The notes under the pieces are model-generated. The model ran no database searches and was not told the DNA's origin. It saw nothing but the letters and a program-made list of their open reading frames with translations. A stretch of 64,000 nt of DNA from Flavobacterium cupreum (GTDB lineage Bacteria > Bacteroidota > Bacteroidia > Flavobacteriales > Flavobacteriaceae). The stretch covers positions 62,001 to 126,000 of the forward strand of contig NZ_QWDM01000018.1 in the NCBI RefSeq assembly GCF_003996965.1, in the 5' to 3' direction. A program made the position numbers and the translations under genes. Every line of letters starts with the position of its first letter. Position 1 is the first letter of the stretch. Of this stretch, positions 45,021 through 54,696 are shown one piece after another.

Positions 45021-46073
45021 TTATTTTTTATTTTGATTATTTGGAAGGCTGTATTTTTGATTTTTCAAAATGGCGATAATTGCATCCGATATTTCAAACA
45101 CTTTTCGATTATAGTTGTTGCCTAATAAAATTATAGTAATTTTTTCATCAATATCCGAAACCAAAATTGCTTCATAATTTCCCGCTCTTCCGTCGTGTGA
45201 ATGGGCAATCAGATTTTTATCTTTATATTCAGCTTTTCCCAAAGCTGATTGCATTTCCTCTATTTTAAATTGTTGACCAATTTCAAAAAGTGATGCTGCA
45301 TTAATCATTTTTTTAGAATGGAGACAATTTGTCCATTGTAACAAATCAACAGTTGATAAGTAAGTCCCGCCTGTTATTGGCAGATCCGTTTTATCCTGAA
45401 CAAAATCATTATTGAATCCTTTTGCTATATTTTTTTCATTTTCAAAAGGTGTCATAATAGCTGTATTCATTTTGCAAGGTTCAAAAATGAATTTCTCTAC
45501 ATATAATTTATAAGACATTCCCGTTAATCTTTCAATGATAAAGTGCCTCAAGAAAATGTTATTGTTGTTGTAATCGTATTTAGTACCAGGTTTAAAGTCT
45601 AGAGTGTCTATTTGTTTTAAACCATCAAAAAGGTCTTTATCATTTTTAATTTTTTTCCAATTTACATTAGGTATTCCACTTGTATATTGCAATAAATCTC
45701 TAATGGTAACCTCATTTGCCCATTTGGGTAATTCAGGAATAAATTTAGAAACGGTATCATCCAATTGTAATTTTCCTTGTTCCTGCAATTGCAACAAAGC
45801 AACAGCACTAAATTCTTTTGTAATGGAACCAATATTAAATCTATAATCAGTAGTTAATTTATTCGTTTTTGTTGCATCCGTAAATCCGAATGAAGCGTTA
45901 TAGAGTATTTTATTGTTTTTTGAAACAAGAACATTTCCATTAAAAACTCCAATTTTACTGGACCATTTCATCAGAGAATCAATTTGATTTATCTTTTTTG
46001 TTTGAGCGAATAAATTACTCGCAAAAAGTACCATAATTGCAAAATTTAAGATAAGACATTTAGAATGTTTCAT
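45021..46073 (-). CDS. Secreted serine hydrolase, beta-lactamase fold
   Basis: 350 residues; the signal peptide ends SNLFAQ. Motif 1 is SITK (FNIGSITKEFSAV), motif 2 YNN (KYDYNNNNIFL), and motif 3 probably HSHDGR (LIAHSHDGRAGNYEA), in which the HxG pattern is altered. The typical lid sequence LQEQGKLQLDDTVSKFIPELP is present. The gap to each neighbour is 8 or 5 bases, showing tight operon packing. The changed motif 3 separates it from its neighbours, so the set is not a series of identical duplicates. Confidence 0.85.
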   Translation of the reverse strand: MKHSKCLILNFAIMVLFASNLFAQTKKINQIDSLMKWSSKIGVFNGNVLVSKNNKILYNASFGFTDATKTNKLTTDYRFNIGSITKEFSAVALLQLQEQGKLQLDDTVSKFIPELPKWANEVTIRDLLQYTSGIPNVNWKKIKNDKDLFDGLKQIDTLDFKPGTKYDYNNNNIFLRHFIIERLTGMSYKLYVEKFIFEPCKMNTAIMTPFENEKNIAKGFNNDFVQDKTDLPITGGTYLSTVDLLQWTNCLHSKKMINAASLFEIGQQFKIEEMQSALGKAEYKDKNLIAHSHDGRAGNYEAILVSDIDEKITIILLGNNYNRKVFEISDAIIAILKNQKYSLPNNQNKK

Positions 46074-46078
46074 GTTTT

Positions 46079-47185
46079 TTAATTTTGTTTTAAAGCTGTT
46101 TCTAATTTATTTATCGCAGCTTCCAAATTTGAACCTGTATTTTTATCATTTTGATTGGTAATAATTATCATTCCCAAATTATATTCTGGCAAAATTTTAA
46201 GGATATTGGATGTTCCGTTTGAACCACCGTCTTTTATGTAGTTTGTATTGCCCTTTTCATCTTTTAAAATATCCCAAAAATATCCCATATCTACGTTTGG
46301 ATATACTTTTCTATGAGATTCAACAACAACCTTATTATTTGAATTTAATTCAAAATTTATATACTTGCTTAGATCCTCCATTGTTGACTTTAAAAATTTT
46401 GATGCTCCCCATATACTTATTGTTAAAGGTTCCATAACTTCACCCTTTACATTATATCCATTGGCGAGTATCTCATTATTTTCTAAGCGAAGCTTTGTAG
46501 ATTGCATTCCTAGCTTTTTAAAGATTTTCTGTTCCAAGAGTTCTTCATAATTCTCCTTATATACATTTTCTAAAATATAAGCGCATAATTCAGGTCCTAA
46601 AGCACCATATTTAAAACCAGTTCCTGGAAGTGAATCTACTTTTACATTTCGTAGATCAGATAAAAAATATTTTTTAGTATAGGCTAGATCGAGTCTATTC
46701 TTATAAAAAAGAAAACGATCTGCAGGATATTTTTCTCTTATTTCTTTGGTAGAAGGAAAAGGAACCTGTATTCCACTTCTATGAACTAACAAATCTTTGA
46801 TTTTTATTGGTTGGCCTTGAAATTCTAAATTAAGAAAATTTCCATTCAAATATTTTCTGATATCTTCCTCTAATTCGATTTTATTATCCAATACAGCATT
46901 AGCCATCAAGGTTCCTGTAAAGACTTTAGTAGTAGAACCTATTTCAAAAATTGTATGATTGGTTGCCATGTTACCTTTTCCTTTATCCAACTCTCCATAG
47001 TGTTTGATATAGGTTTTTTTGTTTTTGACAATTGTTATTGAAAAAGAATTAGCTCCTGAGTTTTTTAAAAAAGATGATGCAACCGTATCCATAGTATGGT
47101 AGACAAAATTGTCTATTTCGGAATGGTTCTGCCCAAAAATATAGACGGAAAAAAATATAAAAATAAAAGATAACAATTTTGTCAT
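46079..47185 (-). CDS. Secreted serine hydrolase, beta-lactamase fold, atypical motif 2
   Basis: 368 residues; signal peptide ending SVYIFGQ. Motif 1 is STTK (FEIGSTTKVFTGT). Motif 2 is YGA (FKYGALGPELCAYIL), lacking the Asn/Ser of YSN, and motif 3 is KDGGS (YIKDGGSNGTSN), a KxG form. The lid DNKIELEEDIRKYL is present. Loss of the usual second motif may mean changed chemistry or a binding role. It sits in the middle of the tandem operon, 5 bases before the next gene. Confidence 0.83.
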   Translation of the reverse strand: MTKLLSFIFIFFSVYIFGQNHSEIDNFVYHTMDTVASSFLKNSGANSFSITIVKNKKTYIKHYGELDKGKGNMATNHTIFEIGSTTKVFTGTLMANAVLDNKIELEEDIRKYLNGNFLNLEFQGQPIKIKDLLVHRSGIQVPFPSTKEIREKYPADRFLFYKNRLDLAYTKKYFLSDLRNVKVDSLPGTGFKYGALGPELCAYILENVYKENYEELLEQKIFKKLGMQSTKLRLENNEILANGYNVKGEVMEPLTISIWGASKFLKSTMEDLSKYINFELNSNNKVVVESHRKVYPNVDMGYFWDILKDEKGNTNYIKDGGSNGTSNILKILPEYNLGMIIITNQNDKNTGSNLEAAINKLETALKQN

Positions 47186-47248
47186 ATCTGCATTATTTAA
47201 AATTTAATTTACATTTAAGCTTAAGCACAACGGATTCTGGAACTAGTT

Positions 47249-48175
47249 TTATTTAATCCATTTTTCAATAGTGCTAATAAAAATCTGTTGTTGATCAACA
47301 AATAAATAATGCGAACAATTATCAATAATTTTGAAGTTCTCTTTTTTAACGATATTCTTCATATCATTTAATTGTTTTTCTGAAAATATGTTGTCTTGTT
47401 TCCCATAAATTGCAAACAACTTCACTCGTTTTTCCAGTTGTTTTAAAATAGGTTTGGTGTCGATATTATTTTTACTTTCATTTTTATAAAATAATAGTGG
47501 TGCTTTGTCATTTCTGATGTTGTTTTTATTAAACTGGCTTAATTCATACATTTTCCAAATTTTATTGGATTCAATAGTAGGAAATGGCATTTTAAAATAA
47601 TTATTTTTGCTAGCGAGTTCATAACATTGTTTTCTATAATCTGCAGAATTCTTATTTAATTTCTCTATTTCGTTCACTTTTGAAAGCATTAAAATATCCT
47701 TTTTGTCTTGATAGATTTTTTTGGTTGACTCTAAAATGTGGTTGTACGTATCTTGTTGAGAAAATAATGCCCCTGCAAGAATTAAAGAATTTACTTTTTC
47801 AGGGTTTTGTTCGGTAAATAATGTTCCGACTAAACCTCCAAAACTGTGTGCAATTAGAGTTGCTTTTTTGATGTTGTATTGTTTGTAAAGCTCATTCAAA
47901 TCATTAATTGCTTCTTGATAAGTAAAAGTGGCAGTTGTGTCAATCGAACGACCTTCACCACGTCTGTCATAAACAATTACATAAAATCCTTTTTCTGCTA
48001 ATTTCTCGGCAGTTGTTCCTTCAAAAAGTGTAGAATTTCCTCTCGGTCCTCCGTGGATAAAAATTATGGTAGGATTTCCACTTTGTCCATACCCTTTTGA
48101 ATAAATGGTATTTGTCTGAGCGTTACTTAACAACGAATTGATAATATAAAAGATGAGTAAATATATTTTCGTCAT
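47249..48175 (-). CDS. Secreted alpha/beta hydrolase, proline-iminopeptidase (S33)-like
   Basis: 308 residues; the signal peptide ends SLLSNAQ. The oxyanion loop is IFIHGGPRGNS, the acidic/Arg strand is YDRRGEGRS, the nucleophile elbow is LIAHSFGGLVG, the acid is near IYGKQDNIFSE and the histidine is in DNCSHYLFV. HGGP and DRRGxGRS are the marks of S33 aminopeptidases and related haloperoxidase-like hydrolases. It lies inside the serine hydrolase set (63 and 8 bases to neighbours), so may trim the same substrate. Confidence 0.85.
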   Translation of the reverse strand: MTKIYLLIFYIINSLLSNAQTNTIYSKGYGQSGNPTIIFIHGGPRGNSTLFEGTTAEKLAEKGFYVIVYDRRGEGRSIDTTATFTYQEAINDLNELYKQYNIKKATLIAHSFGGLVGTLFTEQNPEKVNSLILAGALFSQQDTYNHILESTKKIYQDKKDILMLSKVNEIEKLNKNSADYRKQCYELASKNNYFKMPFPTIESNKIWKMYELSQFNKNNIRNDKAPLLFYKNESKNNIDTKPILKQLEKRVKLFAIYGKQDNIFSEKQLNDMKNIVKKENFKIIDNCSHYLFVDQQQIFISTIEKWIK

Positions 48176-48183
48176 TTAAAATA

Positions 48184-49224
48184 CTATTTAAGAAGGTTGG
48201 TTTGTTTTACAATGGCTCTTATTTCTTGTTCAAAATAATAAGCAATATCAAAATTTTCATTGGCTTGATTTTCCATCACAATCACACTAGTTTTTGTTTT
48301 TGGATAATATAAGTTTACGGCAGTAAATCCTTCACGGGGATGAAAACCGGTGTGTCCAATTTCATTGATGCTGTCTTTGTCATTTATTCGCAAACCATAT
48401 CCATAACCTATTGGTTTTTTACCAAATAATGGATGCACATTCGTTATCGAATAATTAGTCATCATTTTATAAGTTGCCGATTTAAGCAATTTTCCATTAT
48501 GCAAACATTCATCCCATTTTGCCAAATCAGGAGCGGTAACGATTAAATGGCTAGCAAAATATTCTTCAGGTGTAAAATAAGAATGTTCATTTAGTTTAAA
48601 AGTTCCATCTTTTTTTATCGTGTGTCCTTTGGTCAAAAAAGTACTATTACTTTGTGTGGGATAATAACTATTCTTCATCTCACATTTTTTGAATAGAGCT
48701 GTTACTAATTCCTGATAGCTTTTATGACTTTGTTTTTCAAGAATTTTCCCAGCCAAATAATATCCAACATTAGAATAACTAAAAGCTGTTCCTGATACAA
48801 ATTTTAATGGTTTGTCTAGATTTTCACTATCCAATCCAGACGTATGGTTTAGCAACTGATAAATAGTAATTGTATCAGCCCAATTGTATTTTAAATCAGG
48901 TAAATAATTACGGATTGGTATATTTAAATCAATCGTCCCTTTTTCGGCTTGTTGCAAAATAAGCGTTGCTGTAATTTGCTTAGCGATGGACATTGTAGAA
49001 AAATGGTCTGTAATTTTTAAAGGTGTTTTTTTATTAAAGTCTGTATAACCAAATGCTTTTGAATATTTCACTTTCCCATCTAGTTGAATCAAAACAACAC
49101 CATTGAAACTCCGTGGATTAGTGTTTTTAATTAAACTGTCAATTTTTGCGCTGTAGTTATCATTTTGTTGCGCAAACATGTTTATTGATAAAAATAGAAT
49201 GATGACTAAATTTATTTTTTTCAT
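48184..49224 (-). CDS. Secreted serine hydrolase, beta-lactamase fold
   Basis: Start set at 49224, giving signal peptide MKKINLVIILFLSINMFAQQ; a longer frame from 49269 would precede it with a charged stretch. Motifs: SIAK (FSTMSIAKQITAT), YSN (FSYSNVGYYLA), HTG (EIGHTGFHPREG), all intact. The sequence NIPIRNYLPDLKYNWADTITIYQLLNHTSGLDS is the usual lid and strand. It is the first serine hydrolase after the CocE-type gene; 178 bases separate them, so a promoter here is possible. The substrate is unknown. Confidence 0.86.
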   Translation of the reverse strand: MKKINLVIILFLSINMFAQQNDNYSAKIDSLIKNTNPRSFNGVVLIQLDGKVKYSKAFGYTDFNKKTPLKITDHFSTMSIAKQITATLILQQAEKGTIDLNIPIRNYLPDLKYNWADTITIYQLLNHTSGLDSENLDKPLKFVSGTAFSYSNVGYYLAGKILEKQSHKSYQELVTALFKKCEMKNSYYPTQSNSTFLTKGHTIKKDGTFKLNEHSYFTPEEYFASHLIVTAPDLAKWDECLHNGKLLKSATYKMMTNYSITNVHPLFGKKPIGYGYGLRINDKDSINEIGHTGFHPREGFTAVNLYYPKTKTSVIVMENQANENFDIAYYFEQEIRAIVKQTNLLK

Positions 49225-49402
49225 TTTTAAAAAATTATTTGTTTTTATTTTAAACTTCGGCAAACACACAATGTCTTGGTGAATGGCGAGGTTTGTGATT
49301 AGAGAATTGAGGCTTTTCCATTAAAAACAAATAATCTAAGTAAAAAACCATCTTCAAATTAATCCTAAAAGCTCACTCTCGGCAAAAGGCGGGCGTTTTT
49401 CG

Positions 49403-51151
49403 TTATTGGGATTTCAGAATTGGAATTTTCACAAAACTATCATTATACCATTTAATTTTAAGTGGGATTTTTGCATCTTTTATCGTTTCTTCGGTTACTG
49501 TTTTTCCAGTTCCGTAATTCAATTCTGAAAATGGATTTTTATTTACATTTAGATAAATTAATAATCTACTGCCTTTATTTAATTGTTTACTTACTAAATG
49601 TGTATTCGAGAAAGAAATAGTTTCAATAACATGTGGCTTCAACAATTTTCTTTGAGTAATATCATTTGAGTAACTTGCACGTCCAATAAAATAGGATAGA
49701 TGAAAATATTCACCATTTGGCATTACTTCATATAATGTAACGCCGATATCCATATCAAGTTTGTTGATACTTGCTTTAATTTCGCCTAAAAAAGAGCCGT
49801 TTATTAGTATTGGTTCTTTTAAAGGCTCGCTTATGAAATTAAATCCATTACTTGTGTCAATTTCTTTGCGAATGATTGGTTCTGGATAATAATCATTATT
49901 GGTTATTTCTCTATTTGCAAAATCAACTTCTTGTGTTAAATAACCTTTTTTAGTAGGTTTTTTTGAACTCAAAGAATAAAATTTATCTAACTTGTTATTG
50001 GTTAGATAGAGAGTTAGAAAATCGTTACTCATTTTATCAATTGATGGTGCACTACACCATTCATTTCTACCCATTACCTCATAATTTATTCTGTCTTTTA
50101 AAATTTCTGGTTTAGTTCCGTTTTTTAAAATGTAATCAAACCATTGGTATGTGATTTTATTAATATCGAATAATGCAACAGCATCAACTTTATATTCATA
50201 CAAAATAGCTTCTCCACCGTTTTGTGTACCAAAATGTCCGTAAGGCCCAATAACAAGATAGGCTGGAGTTTCAGGGCTATATTTTTGAAGTTCTCTTAAA
50301 TAATAAAGACCAGAGCTTTGTCCATCATTATAATAGCCGTCAAAAGCTAAAATGGGTATTTTTATTTGAGCAAAATCCTTTTTATAAGGTGTCATTTTTT
50401 GCCAATAACTATCGAAAGATGGATGAGTTATCCATCGTTGAAACCATTTATTAGGAACGCCATCTATACTGTCCAATTTCTTATAGGCAACTCCTGTTTC
50501 CCACCATTTATTTTGCATTTTCCTAAAGCGTTGTCTATCGTTTCCTGACACTGTATCTAAATATTTATTGTTGCCAACGTAAAATGACCATTCGTAATTT
50601 GGATTTACAAAAATATTGTTTTCTACAGGTAAACCTTGTCCTGGTCTTGCTGCTACATAAGGTACAATTGTTTTAAGTGCAGGATGAAGAGTTTTGCAAA
50701 CTGCCCATTGTGTAAATCCATTGTAACTACCACCATACATTCCAACACTTCCATTACACCATTTTTGTTTACTAATCCAGTCAATAACATCATAAGTGTC
50801 ATTTCCGTCATTTTCGTATGGTAATATTTCATCTGGACTAAATCTTTTTCCTCTTGCATACATAATGACTCCAATATAACCTTGGTCTACAGATTTTTTT
50901 AATGATGCAATATCTCTTCCTTTATCTCTAACATAAATAGTGGATTGAAGTATTACTGGTAGAGGATTTTCATCACCTTTTTTTCTTCCGACTATTAAAG
51001 ATAATGTTGCACCATCTCTTGCTTTTACGGAAATACTATCTTGAATGTTATAGATACTATTTAAATTTTCCGATTTTGCTTTTACCGTTTGTTGTGCTGA
51101 CAAGTTGTAAACTGCCAGAATTAGAATTATAAAGTTCAAAAATGTTTTCAT
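49403..51151 (-). CDS. CocE/NonD (S15-type) hydrolase
   Basis: 582 residues; the signal peptide ends YNLSAQ. The catalytic domain resembles X-Pro dipeptidyl-peptidase and cocaine-esterase-like enzymes: DSISVKARDGATLSLIV, YARGKRFSPDE, nucleophile in GSVGMYGGSYNGFTQW, acid near ILAFDGYYNDGQSSG and His in VIGPYGHFGTQNGG. A C-terminal jelly-roll domain (SEPLKEPILINGSFLGEIKAS, YFIGRASYSNDITQR, LIYLNVNKNPFSELNYGTG) is the PepX_C fold. It could cleave peptides after proline or act on acyl esters. It stands at the head of the hydrolase set and 244 bases below the histidine kinase gene on the same strand. Confidence 0.88.
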   Translation of the reverse strand: MKTFLNFIILILAVYNLSAQQTVKAKSENLNSIYNIQDSISVKARDGATLSLIVGRKKGDENPLPVILQSTIYVRDKGRDIASLKKSVDQGYIGVIMYARGKRFSPDEILPYENDGNDTYDVIDWISKQKWCNGSVGMYGGSYNGFTQWAVCKTLHPALKTIVPYVAARPGQGLPVENNIFVNPNYEWSFYVGNNKYLDTVSGNDRQRFRKMQNKWWETGVAYKKLDSIDGVPNKWFQRWITHPSFDSYWQKMTPYKKDFAQIKIPILAFDGYYNDGQSSGLYYLRELQKYSPETPAYLVIGPYGHFGTQNGGEAILYEYKVDAVALFDINKITYQWFDYILKNGTKPEILKDRINYEVMGRNEWCSAPSIDKMSNDFLTLYLTNNKLDKFYSLSSKKPTKKGYLTQEVDFANREITNNDYYPEPIIRKEIDTSNGFNFISEPLKEPILINGSFLGEIKASINKLDMDIGVTLYEVMPNGEYFHLSYFIGRASYSNDITQRKLLKPHVIETISFSNTHLVSKQLNKGSRLLIYLNVNKNPFSELNYGTGKTVTEETIKDAKIPLKIKWYNDSFVKIPILKSQ

Positions 51152-51395
51152 TAATATTGTTTCTGTTTTTTACTCTTTCGGTTTTTAGAGTCCGTTGCAT
51201 TAGGCTTGCAGTTAACTTACTTCTGTACGCAAGTAACTTGTACTATTCCTTATTATAATATTAATTTTCACAAAAATAAGCATCTACTTAAAATCTATTT
51301 TACGGACTTTTGACCTAAAAATTACGGTTTTCTGAACATTCAATCGTAATCCATTCAATTTTGTAATTATAAAAAGGCTTAATAATTGTTAGTGT

Positions 51396-53411
51396 TTAAT
51401 GGAATACAATTTTTATTTTAGTTCCTTTTCCTTTTTTAGATTCGATTTCTAATTTCCCTTTTAGCAAATTAACTCTCTCACTAATATTAGTCAATCCAAT
51501 TCCTTTTTTTTGGACATCTTCTTCAAAACCATCACCATTATCAGTAATAAATAAATTCATAATGGCATCAGATTGAAAAATTTGTATTTCGCATTCGCTA
51601 GCATTTGAATGTTTATTTACATTCAAAATTGCTTCTTGAATAATCCTATATAAATTAATTCTGAAAATATTTTGAAAATCACTCCAATTTATATTTTCAT
51701 CTCGGCTGTATTTAAATTTGACAGCGCTTATATTTTCTTGATGCTTTATCAAATTTAAAATAAGAGAATCAAAATCATTTTTATCAAAGAAAGACTTATG
51801 ATTTAAAGCATGTGAAATATCTCTGATTTCATTTTCAATATTTTGCAATTCGAAAATAAAATCTCTCCTTTTTTCTATAGTTTCTTGACTTGTTTTGGAA
51901 TTCAAAACACCTAAATTCATTCTGACAGCATATATTTTATTCATAATACCGTCATGTAATTCTTTGGATATTTTAATCTTTTCAGTCTGCTTGGCTAAAT
52001 TAATTTCGTCTTGCTGTTCAGACATTAAATGATGTAAATCATCATTAGCGTTCTGTTGCATTTTTAATAAACGGAGTTCCCTATTTTTATGCTTGAAAGA
52101 TCTCCAGAAAATGACAGAGACAAAAAATAAAATCAGTACGAATGAAACGATTAAAATGATAAAATTCTTTTTACTTAAATCTGCATTTTCATTCTCAACT
52201 CTTGAAGTTTCATATTCTATTCTGGCATACTTGTCGTAACTTTTCTTCTGAATCAAATTAAGACTATCGCTAATTCTAATGTATTCATTCGCATAGCGCA
52301 AACCATTTTTACTATCTGCCTTTTGAAGCAATTCTAAGCTAGATAAAATTTCATTATTGTTCTGAATTTTAATTGCTAATTTTTTAGCTTTCAATAAATA
52401 AAACATGGAGTTTATTGTGTCTTTTTGTAGTAAAAAATATTCGCCTAACCTCAATTTTCGATAGAGAATCTCGGATTCATTGCCAATACTATCTGCTATT
52501 TTTAAAGATTCTAAAAACATGGATTTAACATTCCTAAAATCGCCATCTTTCATTTTAGAATAGGCTAAGTTCGAAACAACCTTTGCGTACAATTCAGGCG
52601 ATTTTTTTCTTAAATCTTCAGATGGAAGTTTCTTGAGTATTTCAATTGACTTTGAATATTCTTTTTTTAAATCGTACAGGTTACAAATGTTAACAAGAGA
52701 ACTTATATTGTAATAGTTTATTAACGCTGTATCATAATGATTGGCTTTCATTTCTGTTATATTGGCAAGCGCAAACTTGTGATATTTTAATGCTGAATCG
52801 TAATAGGTTAGCTTTTCTAAACAATTTCCCATCAATATATTACAACAATAAATTAAATCAATTTTTTTTGATTTTCGGAGATATTTCAATGCTTTAGAAA
52901 GTTGTGTTTGGCACTCTAAATAATTTCCATCATAAAATAAAACATAAGCTTTGTTAAATAGCATTCTTGCAACATTTTCATAGTCGTGATTACTGTAATA
53001 TAATTTTTCTGCTTTTAGATAATAAAAAAAAGCACTGTCTTTTTTTGAGTTTTGGTAACAATCCCCAATATAATAAAGAGCTGTTGGTGTTGTATTTTTA
53101 TCATTTGCTTCTTTAGATAATTTCAAAGTTTCCAAACTTGTTTTTAAAGATTTTTTGTAATTATTTAAATAATAAAACTCAGAAGAAACTTTTAGATAAT
53201 CTTTTCTTGTAATCGAGTCATTCTTTCTAAATTTTAATAGTGCTACAATCGAATCTAAATAGGCTTCTTTTTTGCTATTATGTAACTTATCTATATAACT
53301 TTTATCAAACATAGCTTGATCCTTTTGCTCATAAATTGATAAATTATCCTTAGTGCAGGAAATAAATAATAATGTAAGTAAGCAGAAAAAAATGCGTTGA
53401 GAATTAATCAA
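51396..53411 (-). CDS. TPR-containing lipoprotein sensor histidine kinase
   Basis: 671 residues. The N-terminus has a lipobox (LLFISC, about residue 19), so the TPR-rich sensor region (residues about 30-400, with YYIGDCYQNSKKDSAFFYYLKAE and similar repeats) is outside the cytoplasm. One transmembrane helix near 415-437 (FIILIVSFVLILFFVSVIFW) follows. The cytoplasmic part has a HisKA_3 dimerisation box with His in ISKELHDGIMNKIYA (about residue 487) and a HATPase (NVNKHSNA, ITDNGDGF, KKGIGLTNISERV). It is divergent from its likely partner regulator at 53636. A paralogue is at 56445-58457. Confidence 0.9.
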   Translation of the reverse strand: MINSQRIFFCLLTLLFISCTKDNLSIYEQKDQAMFDKSYIDKLHNSKKEAYLDSIVALLKFRKNDSITRKDYLKVSSEFYYLNNYKKSLKTSLETLKLSKEANDKNTTPTALYYIGDCYQNSKKDSAFFYYLKAEKLYYSNHDYENVARMLFNKAYVLFYDGNYLECQTQLSKALKYLRKSKKIDLIYCCNILMGNCLEKLTYYDSALKYHKFALANITEMKANHYDTALINYYNISSLVNICNLYDLKKEYSKSIEILKKLPSEDLRKKSPELYAKVVSNLAYSKMKDGDFRNVKSMFLESLKIADSIGNESEILYRKLRLGEYFLLQKDTINSMFYLLKAKKLAIKIQNNNEILSSLELLQKADSKNGLRYANEYIRISDSLNLIQKKSYDKYARIEYETSRVENENADLSKKNFIILIVSFVLILFFVSVIFWRSFKHKNRELRLLKMQQNANDDLHHLMSEQQDEINLAKQTEKIKISKELHDGIMNKIYAVRMNLGVLNSKTSQETIEKRRDFIFELQNIENEIRDISHALNHKSFFDKNDFDSLILNLIKHQENISAVKFKYSRDENINWSDFQNIFRINLYRIIQEAILNVNKHSNASECEIQIFQSDAIMNLFITDNGDGFEEDVQKKGIGLTNISERVNLLKGKLEIESKKGKGTKIKIVFH

Positions 53412-53635
53412 AATTGATAGTATTAATAGATATCAAATATACTATATTGAAACAAAGAAGTCTAATTCATTTTTTAAATTGCAGGACAATATTATATTTT
53501 AAAAGAAGTGAATTATCAAATACCTTCTATGAATTTAAAGTATTATTTCACAGAATAAAATAAATAAAAGGGTTCACTTATTATAGTTACAACGTAATAT
53601 TTTTATAATTTCGTTCAAATCTGAATATACAAAAA

Positions 53636-54304
53636 ATGGATTATAATATTTTAATAGTTGACGATCATCCTATGACAGTTGATAGTTATGTTAGTTTATT
53701 GTCTGATAGTAATTTACATAAAAATAATGTAAACTTCATAAAAAGTTATAACTGTGAAGACGCCTATAAAAAAATAAAAATCCTTTTTGCAGAAGGTAAG
53801 AATATCGATTTTGCTCTTCTGGATATTAATCTTCCTCCTTATCCAGATTTAAAAATTAATAGTGGTAAAGATTTAGCTTTTTGTATTAGAAAAATGCATC
53901 CAAACTGTAAAATTACACTTCTTACAATGCATACTGAATCTTCTATTATTGATTCAATTATTAAAAAAATTAATCCTGAAGGTTTTATTTCAAAAAGCGA
54001 TATTAATTTCGAAATATTCCCAACGATTTGCAATAAAATTATTCAAGGGGAAAAATTTTACAGTGCCGAAATTATAAAATCGCAACGAGAATTATTGAAG
54101 CAAAATATTAATTGGGACGAACACGACAGTCAAATTCTAGTATTGCTCTCTCAAGGAATCAAGAATATAAATTTACCCAATTATATTCCTCTATCGATGA
54201 GTGCTATAGAAAAAAGAAAAGCGAGTATAAAAAATCAATTATTATCCACAAAAGGAAATGATAGTGAATTAATAGCGAAAGCTAAAAAAATAGGTTTATT
54301 GTAA
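53636..54304 (+). CDS. LuxR/NarL-type response regulator with diverged HTH
   Basis: 222 residues. Receiver domain: acidic pair in ILIVDDHPMTV, phosphoacceptor Asp63 in FALLDINLPP, Thr in TLLTMHTES and Lys in GFISKSD. The C-terminal part keeps the pattern of a LuxR-type HTH (SQILVLLSQGIKNINLPNYIPLSMSAIEKRKASIKNQL) but is poorly conserved, so DNA recognition may be unusual. It is divergent from the TPR kinase at 51396-53411, the likely cognate; the 224-base spacer holds both promoters. A paralogue is at 59932. It ends in a clear terminator. Confidence 0.86.
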   Translation: MDYNILIVDDHPMTVDSYVSLLSDSNLHKNNVNFIKSYNCEDAYKKIKILFAEGKNIDFALLDINLPPYPDLKINSGKDLAFCIRKMHPNCKITLLTMHTESSIIDSIIKKINPEGFISKSDINFEIFPTICNKIIQGEKFYSAEIIKSQRELLKQNINWDEHDSQILVLLSQGIKNINLPNYIPLSMSAIEKRKASIKNQLLSTKGNDSELIAKAKKIGLL

Positions 54305-54308
54305 AAAA

Positions 54309-54337
54309 ATAACGCCAATGTCTTCCATTGGCGTTAT
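54309..54337 (+). terminator. Rho-independent terminator after the response regulator
   Basis: ATAACGCCAATG, loop TCTTC, CATTGGCGTTAT: a perfect 12-bp stem starting five bases after the stop codon. The left arm is preceded by an A-run and the right arm is followed by CTGTCTTATG, so the T-run is weak. Confidence 0.75.
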
Positions 54338-54346
54338 CTGTCTTAT

Positions 54347-54401
54347 GTGGGCTGTCAGGGGATACAGTTGAACACCTTATACCTATTTTAACCTTTTTTG
54401 A
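54347..54401 (+). repeat. 55-nt direct repeat, right copy (att-like)
   Basis: The same element as 42004-42058, in the same orientation and the same length without gaps. GTGGGCTGTCAGGG, GAACACCTTAT, CCTATTTT and TTTTTTGA are identical. It lies 10 bases after the terminator hairpin of the response regulator. The rest of the spacer up to 54696 is very AT-rich with no gene visible. Confidence 0.6.
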
Positions 54402-54696
54402 AGGTCTAAAGTGATGGAAAATACATAAGAATAAAATTCTCAATATTATCTGATGAAATGTAAAATATGTAATATATAGACTTAAAACTTTTAGTTCAAT
54501 TACTTAGAAATTTATTAATGTAATTTTCAAAATTTTAATATCAAGTCATAATTAGTAAATTAAATGATTAAGTTGTAAAAAGTTCAAAGTCGATAAGTAT
54601 TGTTAAATAGGCGCTAAAAATCTAATAAAATCAATTGACAAATAAATTAACTACAAAACCTTAAATATATTAAAATTTGAGATTTTATTTAGTAAA

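Noticed and set aside
43963..49224. Antibiotic-resistance beta-lactamase cluster
   Set aside because: The fold and SxxK motif are shared by many esterases and peptidases; nothing in the sequence demonstrates beta-lactam hydrolysis.
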